From Cerioporus squamosus (Eukaryota; Basidiomycota; Agaricomycetes; Polyporales; Polyporaceae), in NCBI GenBank assembly GCA_022592435.1, contig JABYQS010000023.1, positions 62,001-126,000 of the forward strand: DNA of 64,000 nt. The letters are read 5' to 3'. This document shows, one piece after another, positions 22,992 to 35,228 of this stretch. The stretch's first letter is position 1. Every line of letters begins with the position of its first letter. The position numbers were made by a program, and so were the translations under genes. The notes below the pieces were generated by a model. That model was not told the DNA's origin and searched no databases. It saw only the letters and a list, made by a program, of their open reading frames with translations.

Positions 22992-25900
22992 TCAAGTAAG
23001 GTCGATGACATCTTCAGGAACGCAAGATGTCTTTCGTCGCTTCCGCGACGGCTCAGCTGCGCCCGACGGTCCCGAAGTCTGCGATCTCCTGGTTCGCCGT
23101 GGCATAGCATGGTGTTCAAGATTTTCTGGCAGACCGTCATACTCGGACCGAGCAACGGAAGGCCCTGCGGTAGGGGTAGAAGGTCGGGGCAGAGGCTGAG
23201 AATTGGGTGGTTCGTGAGGGATTTGAGCGACAATTGTCTGCGGCGTCGCCAGTAGTAGCATAGCCAGGGCATCTTCTACACCCCCAATGTCTCTTGACTG
23301 TTCGACGGCGCCCGCAGAGATATGTCCCAGAAAGTATCGGACCATGCGCCCTGCTTCCTCGCCAAGAATGGTGCATAGTTCGCGGGCATCCAGGCCCACA
23401 TCATGCAGAAGCTTGAGGCCTTGCTGCACATGCGAGAACCACTCAACCGGAGCCGCGACGGTGTCCGTCTTCGTGATCTAATGCAAGTGACACCGTTCAG
23501 CCATTAATCAGCCCAGACTCACAAGAGACCGCTCACCTCGATGCCTTGCGGGGTCGTCATGATAGGGTCCCAAGTAGCCAATCCCATAGCGTGCGCCTTC
23601 ATGAACTTCTCCAAATGCTTCCGCTTCGTACCTCCAATACGGTCGTACGTCATGGATCTCTCTGGCTCTTCCGTCATCCACGTCTTCACAGTCGAGCAGT
23701 GCTCGCAGGTGCACGACCAGCCGTTCAACTGCAGCTGCAGCTGCTGAAGTGTCGCTGCGGTATCTTGAGGCAGCGAACCTATGACAGTCGCCGCCCAGAG
23801 AGATAGGATGGTACGCACGAAGGGCGCAAAAGCAGGCAGAGTCAAGGAGAGCTGATGCTTATGCATCAAATGGACGAGATGCTCAAGCACTGGAACAGCG
23901 ACATCCTTGATATAGTCCTTGTCGAGGTCGGCTCCGCCCGGTTGAGTAACGCGTTTGAGCAGAGGTAGGCTGGCATCTGGAACACCGCGATTGAAGCAAT
24001 ACTCCAGGGCATCTGCAACACGAGCGTGAACGTGGGCGGCGCGGAGCTCGTTGAGGTCGATGGATATCATGTACTTGTGCAGAAGGCGATTGACAGCGTA
24101 GGACATGTTACGACCATCCGGGTCGAGGAGCGCTTGTCGGTCTAACATCTCATCTACCAATGTTGACAAAGAATCGAGGCGCAAGGAGATATTATGGTTT
24201 GTGACACCGGGTACGATGCTGTCCAACATACTCAGCCTAGTCGAGACGAAACTAGGAACCATCATGCACGTACTGTTCGAATACAAGGCTTGGCTCGCCA
24301 CCGATAGCTGCTCCCGCGACAATGGATTTGATCTCTGCCGGTTCTATATGTTCAAGGTCAGACAACACGTGCGTCAGTCTCGACCGCAAGGCCTGGAGTC
24401 GTTTCTTCCGTTGAGAGGTGACCCATGCAGCCTGATCCTCATACAGCGATTCAGGCCGGTCCCCGTCGATCATCGTCTGTTTGGACATCCAAAACTCCAG
24501 GTCGCGAAGAAACTGAAGAACCGCTAAATCAGAGGGATCGCGTCCTATTGCTGTCTCTAACCTGGGAGTGACGGTAGTGAGCTCTTGGTCTGAGGATGGC
24601 GGCGTAGAAAAGCGCACCTCCTCTGAATGTTCGCGAAGCCGAACGCCTTCACAGCAAGGCAAATGTTCTCGAAACCCAGACTCTCGACGTCCGCATCTGC
24701 CGAGCACGCATCTAGAGCACGGTCCCAGAGCGACTTATCATGCCAAGCGCATGCAGCTCGGCACACACTGTCGATGACCTGTGGTCGAGAGGATGGACTT
24801 GCATGTGCAAGGATCAGGTCGACCAGCTCTTGTTGCTCTGCCGTCGGATGATCGCCTGTCGACGGGCGGAGCTGATGGCATGCCGCTGAGAACGCGCGTT
24901 GCCCATGAACCAAATCAAAATCAGCCCATGACGGCCACATAACCAGAACGAATGAACGTTCCCCTGCGGAACTGTGTAAGTCGTTAGCCGTGGCAAGATC
25001 AGGAAGGCGTACATGGTGGTAAGTCGTCGAACAGCTGGGTCAAAGTCGTCGGTACATGAACATACATTGAGCATGTGTGACAGTGAGGGACGTACCTGGT
25101 ATGAGTGAGATGAGAGAGTCCGCAGAAGATTGTCGGGGTACAGCTGGGTATGATCGCCACAGTGGACTTCGTTCTGTAAAACGGTTCCATCCAAGTCGAC
25201 AAGATTGACAAGCTTCTCGGAAGGTGGAGGATATCGCTTCCTGAGTTCTTTCTTGTATCTGTGGAGTTGCACATCTTCTTCGGCGCCCTCGTCAGAGCCC
25301 ATGCTTCGCGAGTCACTATCTGAATCCTCTTCAGCCTCATCTAGGGCTTCCTCCAAGTCGTCTTCCTCATCATCAGAGGCATCATGATACATGCGCTCTC
25401 CACGGAGACGACATCCGAGCACAGCGAGCCCAGTCTTGAACGAGTACATCCGAGCAAACTCAGCAAGGATAGAAACAAAATGAGCGTCAGAGCCGCGCAG
25501 TGCGCTCCTCCGCACATTTGCCTGATTGTACTTGCTGCCCAGAAGCCGGACCAGCTTTGAAGGTGCTTCTCGTCGTCGAGCTTGCTGCCATGTGGAGAAC
25601 ATGTTATCCATCTGGAGGAGTGTGTCTGGCTGCATTGGCAGTGGCAGGGCGGGGTCCGAAGCTGTTGAGACTAGCGCGACCGAGAGTATTGTGCGAGATC
25701 CACTGTTCACAGGTTCCATCCGTAGGTTTGCTTCGCGGCGCCAAGCAAGTACAAGTACGTCCGCAGCAGTGAGCGCATGAACTCCATACGAGAAGCATTG
25801 CTCTCCATAACAGACTTGCATGGCCCCATGAGTGCATTTGGACGGCAGGACGAGGAGTACGTCTGCGAGTGTATTCAGCCCATCACTGTTGCATCGTCTG

Positions 25901-26473
25901 AGCGTCATATTTCGTCAAGCAACATCCCGGGTCGCACACTCACTATGAAGGACGTGACTGAGGGATTCTGTTCGGTCTTTCAGCTCGTGTGGACTCGTGA
26001 CGCGGCTTGAAATGAACTAACTGTGGGGATGAGTCGGCGCACTCGAGTGATAGGCTTAAAAGCTTGCAAACGGGAGCGTTGGCTTCGTAGTCGATAGCTA
26101 GGACTTCGCAGGCTTCCCGTGCGACTTCGTTCATGAAGTCCTGCCATGCAGGGTTATCTATACTGAACTGCCGACAAGCACTGGTGTCAACAGGCTCGCA
26201 TTCGGTGACTATGACGTCGCTTACCTCTTGGGCGTCGTAACGCAGGCATTTGGTATCCGCTTCGTCAGATGTGCTGGGACTTGTACCGCACCTGCGTTGT
26301 TGTTGCAGAACGTGGACTTGGCGGTCGTTCAACGGCAGGCCGACTACACCGACACGGTGGATATTCAGCACCGGGAGCGGTGCGGTCGTATAGATGCGAT
26401 GAAATGCCGGCAGCCCAAAGGAGCTCATTTGCTCCGGGGATAGCAGGTCAAGTGCGTCCTTACTCGTCTTCAA
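22992..26473 (-). CDS. Degenerate 2-oxoglutarate/Fe(II) oxygenase-like protein, long paralog
   Basis: The N-terminal part (LPAFHRIYTTAPLPVLNIHR, VGLPLNDRQVHVL, NPAWQDFMNEVAREACEVL) and the core (TLADVLLVLPSKCTHGAMQV, GSRTILSV) follow the family layout. The family HxD iron motif is not found between CKLLSLSLEC and LADVLLVLPS, and no distal His precedes GSRTILSV. An acidic stretch (DASDDEEDDLEEALDEAEED) is followed by a long helical C-terminal region that looks like a repeat scaffold. The last residues, PEDVIDLT, match a SUMO-interacting motif. Several introns; exon boundaries were only partly resolved. A non-catalytic or altered role is inferred. Confidence 0.55.
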
Positions 26474-27286
26474 TGGTCAATCAAATGGCCAGACGGATCA
26501 GCATGCGCATAACATACCCGTATTGCTCTGTGTGCCTTATCATGAGTGGGTGAAGTGTCTGTCTCATCACCGTTGAGACACTGAGTAAGAGACGGATAGT
26601 ATCATTATGGGTGAGCATAGCGACGTGGCATGGTCAAAACACTTAGCGGTATCGGCTGTGTTTTAGCTCACTTTCGAGTTCGAGTTCTTCGACATTGTCA
26701 CGGTCAGCTCAGACGTCGTGGGGTCGGTTCGAGGTCGATGGGCATGACAATGATACAGTTTGGGTTCAAACGTTCAACCACCATATGTGAGGACTTCGCC
26801 GATCTCACCTCTTCCTTCAGCGTCTGTTTGGTATTCGAACGTCCGCTCGACTGCTCCGACTCGCAATGAGTACTGACGCGGTCGAGGGGTCTTGCTCGCT
26901 GTTGAGGCACACATGCGAGAATGTGTTTACGCGGCGTGTTATCATGGAATCCCAGACGGGAGCCGACCAGATCGTAAACAGTAAACGTACAGAGTAGTAC
27001 TAGTACTAGTTGTAAGGAAAAGCGAACACTATCAGAGACGGAGATGAGAGAGTACTGTGAGACAGAGACAATTGAGGCGGAGACGGGCGAGCAATGAGAT
27101 CTGAGAGGAGAGGAGAGACACGAGACGAGACGAGACAGCTGCAAACACGAAAAAGGAAGGAGCGAGGAAAGCAACGGCAAGACCAAGCAACGCAAGCAAA
27201 CATCGTACGTGCGCATCATGAACTCGAAAGAGCGTCGCACGACCACGATCACCGTCCGCATCCACGTTTAGGGGTTCAGCACGTAC
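26474..27286. other. Intergenic region with a purine-rich tract
   Basis: Bases 27040-27180 are almost pure GA on the plus strand (gagacgagacgagac), probably within the 3' region of the Def1-like gene. A palindromic gtactagtactagt lies near 26996. No gene is supported. Confidence 0.5.
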
Positions 27287-30200
27287 TTACTGCCAGTACC
27301 CCTGCTGCTGGCGGGGCTGGTACGAGTAGAACGTGCTCCCATCCGAGCCACCCTGGGGGTAGCCCAAGTGACCTTGCGGGCCTTGTCCCTGCGGCTGCTG
27401 GGCCTGCTGTCCCTGCGGACCGCCAGCCTGGCTCGCGGCGAACCTCTGCGCGTAGAAGCTGCTTTGGCCGGGCTGCTGCACGCCACCGCGACCCTGCGGG
27501 CCCTGGCCGACACCAACCCCGGCACCGACATCCTTGACACCGACGTTACCACCGTACGGCTTGTACGCGTTCTCCGGGGACCCCGCAGCGGCGCGCTGGC
27601 CGAGAGGAGGTCCGGAAGTGGGAGCAGAGTTCTGGCCGAGGCCCATGAAACCCTGCATGCCCTGGCCGCCGCTGCCGTACAAGCTACCTTGCTGGTGCTT
27701 GCCGTACTCGCCAGAAGGAAGAGCGCTGCTGACGTTCACGTTCTGGCCAACGGAGTGCTGCGTGTGGTGCTGCTGGTACCCGATGTCATCGTACGCGTTC
27801 GAATGCGGCTGCTGACCGTACAGGCCCTGACCGTAGGGCGACTGGGGCTGAACGGAGCTCGGACCCTGCTTAGTCGCTGGCGATGGAGCCGATTGAGGTC
27901 CAGGTGGGCCCTGGAAGACAGTCGGGTACTTGACGAACGGCTGGGGAACAGTGTAGCCGGAGTTGTAGGGCGAGCCGTAGTACTGGCTCTGAGGGTAAGG
28001 CGGGTAGTAGTAGGGAAGCGGGGGAGGGTAGCTTTGCTGAGGGCCCTGGCCTGCGCTGGGCTGCGCTTGGCTACTGCTCTGCGAGGAAGGCGGGTGCTGC
28101 TGCGACGTTTGCGCATTTGCAGGAGGGAGCCCCGGAGCAGCATGCGGCTGCTGGCTACCGGGGAGACCCTTGATATCATCATGGCCAAGAGCGTTCCGGT
28201 TACCGAAACCGGTGGGACCAGAGTAAGAATCGTAGAAACCTCGCTGGGACTCGCCGTAACCGTAGTCCTGCGCACCGAAGTTGCCAAGGTGGGAACCCTG
28301 GCCTTGATGCTGCACCTGACCGAGTTGTCCAAACGCGCCGTACGGGCTGTCCTGGTTCTGTCCAGCAGGCGGAGTAGGTGTGTGGAAGTAAGGAGGCTCG
28401 GCCTGACGGAAGTAGTTCGACGGACCGCCGAGGTTCTGGCCCTGTGCGGGTTGCTGCTGCTGCTGCTGATGTTGTTGAGCAACAGGAGCGCTGTGCTGTT
28501 GCTGCTGCGACTGAACCTGGTCGAGATGGGTCGGGAGACCGTGCTGGCCGTATGAATGGTGGGCCTGGCTTTGCGGCTGCTGAGATTGGTGGCTGGCAAG
28601 CGACGGCTGGGATTGCTGAGAGTAGGGGGAGATGGAAGCGGTGGTGGATGAGGTCGGGAGAGCAGTCTGGGTCGAGAGAGCGGGTTGCGACAAAGAAGTT
28701 GGGAGGGCAGGCTGAGGCTGCTGGGGAACGGGAGGCAGCGAAGGCGGTTGCTGGGGTTGAGGCTGCTGGGTGGGTAGGGAGGCGGATGATTGGAAGAGGG
28801 GAGCGGAGGCGAGGGATGCCTGAGAGGGTGGTGAAGTGATGGGTGCGACAGGTTCTGGTGCCTGTGACACGGGGGCGGGCGCAGGCGCGGGCTCAGGTGC
28901 AGCGGCGGGCTGAACAGGCTTCGACTCCACCGGAGCAGGTTCGTGGCTATTGATACCTTTAGTGACAGCGCACAACGAAGATACAAATTGGACGTACGAA
29001 GTGGCATCGAAATCCTCACCGCCAAGGCTCAAGCTGCCGAATTGCATGCCAACCTTCTCAACGCCGGTGCCAAAGCTAGCAGGAAGGATAACGGGCTGGT
29101 CAGTGGTCTTGAACTTCGGCGCACGATGCGAGACGGGCGTCGGTCTGGTCGAAATTGATGGCGTAAGTGGCTTAGGCGGGAGAGCCGCAGGAATTTCGGG
29201 CGCGGGCTGCCGCGTGACCCCAGGGGGTGTTGCGTGTTCTGGCAGGGTCTCTTCTGCAGCCTTGGGCGAGGGCTCTGCAGGCGTCGGCTCATCCGCAACT
29301 GCAGGCGTAGACGGAGACTCTGCATGCTGAGGTGGTCGTGGTTCGTCGTCCCACGACGGCGCCTGGACAGTCGTCGGCTCTTCCCATCCAGTTGAAGTTG
29401 CAGGCGGCTCCGCAACCTCAGGAGGAGGAGAAGGCTCGCGCTGTTGTACGGGTGCAGGAGGGGGAGTAGGGACAGACACAGGGGCGGGTTGAGGTGCGGG
29501 TGCAGGGGGAGGCGTCGGCTTCTCCTGAGGTTTCCTGCAGGTACCATGAGACAACATCTAGTGGATTTGGATTGAAAGTTCTCCACGCACCGTGCAATCT
29601 GAGCCCACGAGAGCTTTGACGTGGCTGGCGTACTGACAACCTTTGCCGGCGCAGGCGCAGGCGCGGGAGCATGAGCGGGCGCAGGTGCAGGTGCAGACGT
29701 AGAAGCAGCAGCAGGTGCAGGGTGAGGGCTGCCACTGTCGATGGCTGCAGTGTCACCTCCCCAGGTAGCAGGAGTGCTGGAGCCCCAAGCAGACGCCGCC
29801 TCTGGATCCGCATCAGCGACATCTCCATTCACCGGCGCGGGGGACGCAGCATCCCCAGCCTGTGCGTCCTTGCTGACTGGGCCGGAGGTGGATGGTTTGA
29901 CACGGTGACCGTTGACCTCGTTGTGGCCACCTCGCGCAGAGACGCCACGCGCAGCGCCTCCGCGAGGACCACCTCTGGCAGCGCGTCCGCCCCTTCCGCC
30001 ACGGAAATCACCTCTGCCGGCAGACGAGTCCTTGGGAGTCGAAGTGGGCTTTTTGTCTTTCTTGCGAGTAACTGAGCCCCACTGCTCCGCGTGGCCTGTA
30101 TGGTGTCGCGTTGCACGTCGGCAACAAGGACATGGGAGGACAGTAAGAAAGACATACCTTCGATGATCCTCGTGGACGCGAGCTGAACATCTCCGTTGGT

Positions 30201-30391
30201 CTCCGTCAGAAGTGACTGGAGGTCTGGAGGCGAATCATGAGAGATGTCCCGGCATGGATGATGGGTGGTGACGCACCGTCGTATGACCATGAGGGAAAGG
30301 CTTCTTGGAGTTGCTTTGCTTGCGCACGGAACTTGTCTGGGGTGGACTCTGGGGCCGCTTGAGACTTGCGGAAGTTGGAGGACTTGTACAT
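27287..30391 (-). CDS. CUE-domain Def1-like protein, Gln/Pro-rich
   Basis: Fungal Def1 promotes ubiquitin-dependent removal of stalled RNA polymerase II and uses a CUE domain to bind ubiquitin. The start is MYKSSNFRKS, followed by a CUE-type region (LQEAFPSWSYDD, LQSLLTETNGDVQLASTRII) across one intron, then WGSVTRKKDKKP and a Gly/Arg-rich RGG segment. The C-terminal ~750 residues are low-complexity Pro/Ala/Gln/Gly/Tyr sequence ending QQGYWQ, with CAG/CTG-type repeats near 28450-28520. This matches the layout of Def1: N-terminal CUE and long glutamine-rich tail. Assignment rests on the CUE domain and composition, not on tail similarity. The long plus-strand frame over the tail is a shadow. 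Confidence 0.72.
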
Positions 30392-30845
30392 GGTTGACAG
30401 AGGAGACGTCGGCGGAACGCTTTTTTTCGGCGACGGGTGAGCAGGAGGAACGCGGTCAGGATGTGAGCGTCTGTTTTCCGCGCCCGCCCTTTTGCCTTCT
30501 TCGTACACTTTGAGTTATCCCTGACTTATCCTGCACTTACTGAGGCTTATCCTGGGCTTATGGGCGATAACCCCTGCCAGAGCCTCGCCTCGAGAGCTCG
30601 AGAGAGTCGCTGATGCGATTCAGACTCTCGCACAGTCGCCGCCGTCCCCAACCCTCCGCTCGCTGTCTTCCTGAGGCTCCTCGTCGTGCTCCACGGTCTC
30701 AGCAACGTTGCGTGCCAGGCGCTGCGTCTGTTCATTCCTGGGTGACTAGCGGCTTCGCAGTCGCATCACCGGCCCTGCCACCGTCCCCGCCGCCAGCCGC
30801 CGTTCCTTCTCGTCGTGTCCGACTGTCTCATCTACGTCGCGCGCC
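30392..30845. promoter_or_regulatory. Shared divergent promoter region, Def1-like / phosphatase
   Basis: The starts of two divergent genes are 454 bp apart. The middle has repeated cttatcctg words (30515-30560). No specific binding site is claimed. Confidence 0.45.
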
Positions 30846-33293
30846 ATGCCTCCCTCCAAGGGTCGCCCGCCAAATCTTCGCTTGCAGACAAACGCCGCAA
30901 AGCAGTCGAATACCATCATCGAGCTTGAGACTCCCGTCGACCGCGCCGACGACGAGGACCTCCTCCAACTCTCCTCCCCTTCGACCGCATCCTCTTCCCC
31001 CGTCGACTACGCGTCAGCGATTGAGACAGACTCCGACCCAACTTCCGATGACATCTCGAAGGACCTCGCCCTTCTTGACAGGCTACGTCGCAGCGTGCGC
31101 AAGAACCTGAAGCTGCGTCCCATACGGTCCGCCACGAACATCCGCGCACAGGCTGCTTCTCCATATAGCTCCTCATGGACCGATCTGCGCGAGGCACGTT
31201 CGCCCAGCCCGAGTTCTAGTGCAGCAGCAAGCCCCGCCAGTGTCTACTACACTCCCACCTCCGCTCTGTACGGTGATGCCGACGACTGGCGGTCTTCCTC
31301 CTCCGACTCGTCAATATCTCGTGGCATCGACGCGGCGGTTCTCGTCGCTCGCCTTTCCGCACCGACACGACCGATACTAATAGATACCCGTCCCACGGCT
31401 GAATACCTCGCGAATCACCTCGAGCACAGCGTGAACATACATACGATACCCTCTCTGATCCTCAAACGCTCCAAGAAACCAGGTGGTGGGTTGCATGACG
31501 TCTCTACCCTCCGCCAATGGATCACCACCGACGACGGGAAGCGCAAATGGGACGACATAATGAACAGTGGTGACTGGGATGGCGATGTGATTGTGTATGA
31601 CGAGCAGATGGACGAGAAGGACAGGTCCAAACCTCAGGCTACGGCTTGGATCCTGCTCAATCTCGTCGAGCCACTGCTTGAGCATGGGACGATCGACTAC
31701 CTCCATGGCGGCTTCTCTACTGCGCTGCGACATCCGTACCTCAAGCAGCGCATAGTCTCTGACCGCTCCAAGCAGGACAGCCATCGACGACCCCCGAGTA
31801 AAGCTCCAAAGGCCAACGGGAAGCTCGGAGGTCTCTTCCAACTGGACATCTCAGTGGCAACGCGTCCGCGCGATCTTCCCGAACTTGAGCGGTCCGCCGT
31901 ATCCCCAAAACCCATGATGCCTACTGCCATAACATCCTGGCAGGACCCATCTGACCCAGTTGCTCCCTCACCTGCCCCCTCCCAACTTGGCTTCACCCGT
32001 CCACCTCCCCCGCGTCGCCCCAGCGTTCCCACCTTGCGCAAGTTAGATACGACGTCTACCGAGCGTCTGAACGCGAACCTTCCCAAGCTCCAGATGCCCC
32101 ACAAGTCCGCAACACTGGCTGCCCCTCCAAGTGCCAGTGGTCTCCGCTCACGCTCACGTTCCCCATCACATCTCCGTCTTGACCTCCCACCTCCCTCACC
32201 GCCTGGTTCCGCTCGTCTCTTATCCGTGTCCCCTAGTCATTCGAGTGAATTCCTACCACCGCCATCGCCGTCATGGGCGCAGCCCAACACCCCACGTGTG
32301 ATGCGTTCTCCCTCTACCCCGATGTCTCGATCACCATCGACAGCGCGTCCTGAGTCCTCTCAGCCCCCAACGACGGAGGAGCCATTCCCCGCGTTCGCTG
32401 CGTCGACCATCTTACCGAACTTCCTGTTCCTGGGACCGGAGGTCACGGCCGAGGAACATGTGGAGGAGCTCTTGTCCCTGGGTGTCAAGCGGATCCTAAA
32501 CCTCGCCGCCGAGTGCGACGATGACCAAGGGCTGCACCTTCGCGAGCGCTTTGAGAGGTACATCCGCATTCCGATGCGCGATACGGTCGAGGAGGACAAC
32601 ATCACGCGCGGGGTGCGGGAGGTCTGTGAGATTCTAGGTCAGTCTTCAACGTCAGGTTTACACTCACGTTATCTTCCCTTCCACTCACGATCCATCACAC
32701 ATCGTTCTTCTTCAGATGACGCACGCTTGCACTCAGCGCCGACGTATGTCCACTGCAAGGCTGGCAAGTCGCGCTCGGTCACGGCAGTGATGGCGTACCT
32801 GATTCATGCGAACCACTGGACACTATCTCGCGCATACTCATTCGTGCTCGAGCGCCGCAAGGGCATCTCGCCCAATATCGGGTTCGTCTCAGAGCTCATG
32901 ACCTTCGAGGAGCAGGAGCTCGGTGGGAAGTCCGTCGGAGTCGTGAAGGTGTCCGAGGGCGAGGAGGGCGAGGGCGATGGTGGGGGAGGCGGAGGCGGGG
33001 GCGGGGGCACGAATTACCAGGTCGCGCTGGGCGGCCGGAGGCCACAGCATATACGGGAGAGTCTGCCGCCCCTGTTCTCCATGCCGCACTCATTCGCGGG
33101 GATCAGCAGCTCGACGAGCAACGGACCCCCGGTGTTGGATGCGGCGCATATCGGGGATTCTGGACAGGAGCTGGAAATCAAGGACGCAACGGGGCGGTAC
33201 AGGCATGCGAGGCGCGCCCCGGTGGACGAGGCGACGTTGCAGCCGATGCGGAGAGTCAGCAAAGCCGGATTGGAGAGCTCAGCCTACGTATGA
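30846..33293 (+). CDS. Rhodanese plus dual-specificity phosphatase (MAP kinase phosphatase type)
   Basis: Such proteins remove phosphate from the TxY loop of MAP kinases, with the rhodanese-like part docking the kinase. A Ser/Pro-rich N-terminus leads to the rhodanese fold (PILIDTRPTAEYLANHLEHS through YLHGGFSTALRHPYL); at its active-site position VIVYDEQ lacks cysteine, so this part is likely non-catalytic. After a ~200-residue Ser/Pro linker comes the phosphatase domain (STILPNFLFLGPEVTAEEHV) with the active site HCKAGKSRS and the aspartate in PMRDTVEEDN. A 78-nt sequence at 32638-32715 has GT...AG ends and interrupts the domain in frame without a stop; it is probably an intron. A pure glycine run follows at ~32980-33008. 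Confidence 0.85.
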   Translation: MPPSKGRPPNLRLQTNAAKQSNTIIELETPVDRADDEDLLQLSSPSTASSSPVDYASAIETDSDPTSDDISKDLALLDRLRRSVRKNLKLRPIRSATNIRAQAASPYSSSWTDLREARSPSPSSSAAASPASVYYTPTSALYGDADDWRSSSSDSSISRGIDAAVLVARLSAPTRPILIDTRPTAEYLANHLEHSVNIHTIPSLILKRSKKPGGGLHDVSTLRQWITTDDGKRKWDDIMNSGDWDGDVIVYDEQMDEKDRSKPQATAWILLNLVEPLLEHGTIDYLHGGFSTALRHPYLKQRIVSDRSKQDSHRRPPSKAPKANGKLGGLFQLDISVATRPRDLPELERSAVSPKPMMPTAITSWQDPSDPVAPSPAPSQLGFTRPPPPRRPSVPTLRKLDTTSTERLNANLPKLQMPHKSATLAAPPSASGLRSRSRSPSHLRLDLPPPSPPGSARLLSVSPSHSSEFLPPPSPSWAQPNTPRVMRSPSTPMSRSPSTARPESSQPPTTEEPFPAFAASTILPNFLFLGPEVTAEEHVEELLSLGVKRILNLAAECDDDQGLHLRERFERYIRIPMRDTVEEDNITRGVREVCEILGQSSTSGLHSRYLPFHSRSITHRSSSDDARLHSAPTYVHCKAGKSRSVTAVMAYLIHANHWTLSRAYSFVLERRKGISPNIGFVSELMTFEEQELGGKSVGVVKVSEGEEGEGDGGGGGGGGGGTNYQVALGGRRPQHIRESLPPLFSMPHSFAGISSSTSNGPPVLDAAHIGDSGQELEIKDATGRYRHARRAPVDEATLQPMRRVSKAGLESSAYV

Positions 33294-33851
33294 CCGCCCT
33301 TGTCGTGCGCAGTTCTGTCAGTTATATGCTTGGTGGGTTCGCGGGCCTTTCTTCCCCTTTTCCCTTCCTCACCCATGTCATCATATCTCGGCATCATCAG
33401 GTCCGCATTCGCTCGTTTCGCACCAGCTAGCGCACTTATGCATCCTTTCTATGATATCAGGTTTTATCTTCACGCTTCGTGTATATCATCCCATAGCTGT
33501 CTTAAGCTTGCCTTTCTGGCCTGGTCTTTTCTTCGACGGTATCATTAACCCATTCACTTACTCGGGAGTACGGGTCTCGCTATCATCACCACCTTCTGTC
33601 TCGTTCTTCGTCCACCAGTACTCGGTGTCGGATCCGTACATAGCATGCTCGTTTTATGGATGTCTGCGTATCTCCGCCACGTTTATGTGTCTCGCTACCT
33701 TCCTCTCTCGCTATCGCAAACACAGTCTTGGGACACCGGTTTCCTGTGTCTGCGTCGTCTGCATCTACTGTCTGCTCTGAGAGTTCTCGCGCAGTCTCGG
33801 GCTGCAAGATGGCTTGCCCACTCCTCGGACTCCGCATGTCCAGATGGCACC
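33294..33851. other. Convergent intergenic region
   Basis: This is T- and C-rich sequence between two 3' ends (phosphatase + and asparaginase -). No gene is supported. Confidence 0.5.
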
Positions 33852-35228
33852 TCAATCCAGCTCGTCGTCGTCAAAGATAGCAGTCTTGGGGACACCATTC
33901 TCGTCAATAACGCCTCTGTACATACCTGAGCAGTTCATGGGCATGGCGACTGTACGCAGACGATCAGTGAGATCATGTAGCGGTTGCATTCTGAGCATGA
34001 CTTACCATTTCCTGCATTGTCGAGAGCGATGACACCCCCGATACCTCCGTCGCGCCGGAGTTCCTCGACGCAGGTTTTCGCTGCCACAGACAGAGGTTCG
34101 TGAAGATACTTCATGCGTCGTCCAATTGTCGAGCCCGTAGCGAGGCGGATGAAGTACTGCATCGGGTTCAGCATTCAGCTTCATGCTACGTATACCTGCG
34201 CAACAGCGAGCAGGACTTACGTCGCCATCTCCAGTCCCACTCACACCTACTGCGACCTTCTTGCTCTTGCCTTGCAGATGTCGCAAGACGCGGCGCACCC
34301 AGCCCTTGACCTTCCACTCCTCTGCCCAGAAGCCTGCGCCCATGATCGGCGTGTCGCCGACGCGTCCGACCAGCTTGTTCGTCCGTCCGCCGGTCGAGGT
34401 CACAGAAGCGATGCATCCCCGCACGTCCAGGGCCACCGCGCCCACGGTCCCCGTCGGCAGCTGGTCAAGCGGGACTCGGACTTGTAGGTCGTCTTCACCC
34501 GGGTGGCCAGGCTTCGTGGGATACGGCAGCGGCTCTTCGGGAAGACCCAGCCCGCGCCGATGCTCGCGCCAGCGGTTCTCGGTGAAGAAGTAGCTCTCGT
34601 CGACGAGCTCGACGCCCAGCGGCGTGCCGAGGCTCTCAGCGGCGACGCCTGAGAACATGGTGTGGGGCGCACTGTGGGGCGAGAGGTACAGCGCACGCGC
34701 GAGCTGCGACGGGTTGCGCGCATGGCCGAGCAAGGTGATTCCTACACCGCGGCGGCTGGGTGGGATAGACGGGTGCGTCGAAGGCGGGCGTGAGAGCATG
34801 AGCGACGTCTCTAGCTCGTTCTGCGTGGCGTACGCGTACCATGAGAACACAAGCTCGATGCAAAGCTCATACCACTTGCCTTGCCCGCTACGTTGAAGAC
34901 GGCGCCTCTACCTGCATTAAACAGCGGACAGTCTACGACCAGTACTGTGGTTAGTCATTTCAGCATGTGACGCTCTGGGGCTGATCTGGGACGCACCTTC
35001 TAACGACGACACAGCAGCGACTGCCGCGTCCATGGCTTCGCCTCCTGCGCTCAGGACGGCGTGTCCGGCGCGCAAAGCCCGGCTCAGCGCGGCCTTGTAC
35101 TGCTTGCGCAGTTCCGGTGTCGAGCGAGACTTGTCCATTGTGCCCGCGCCGCCATGGATGACCAGCGTGAATTTGCCTGGCGACAGGCCTAGGGTCTCCT
35201 GGGGAAGGAGAGGGAACTTCTCGGACAT
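33852..35228 (-). CDS. Ntn-type L-asparaginase / isoaspartyl peptidase
   Basis: The enzyme hydrolyses asparagine or beta-aspartyl peptides and matures by self-cleavage before a catalytic threonine. The start MSEKFPLLPQETLG leads to the family N-terminus (FTLVIHGGAGTM), then EAMDAAVAAVSSLEDCPLFN and AGRGAVFN. The cleavage and catalytic site is TGTVGAVALD, followed by ASVTSTGGRTNK and GDTPIMGAGFWA. The C-terminus has DGGIGGVIALDNAGNVAMP and stops after DDDELD. One intron (complement 34821-34879) starts with GCAAGT, a GC donor. All expected active-site segments are present, so it should be functional. Confidence 0.9.

Noticed and set aside
27368..28555. 395-codon open frame on the plus strand
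   Set aside because: It is antisense to the repetitive Gln/Pro tail of the Def1-like gene; codon bias of the repeat keeps it open, and it shows no domain.
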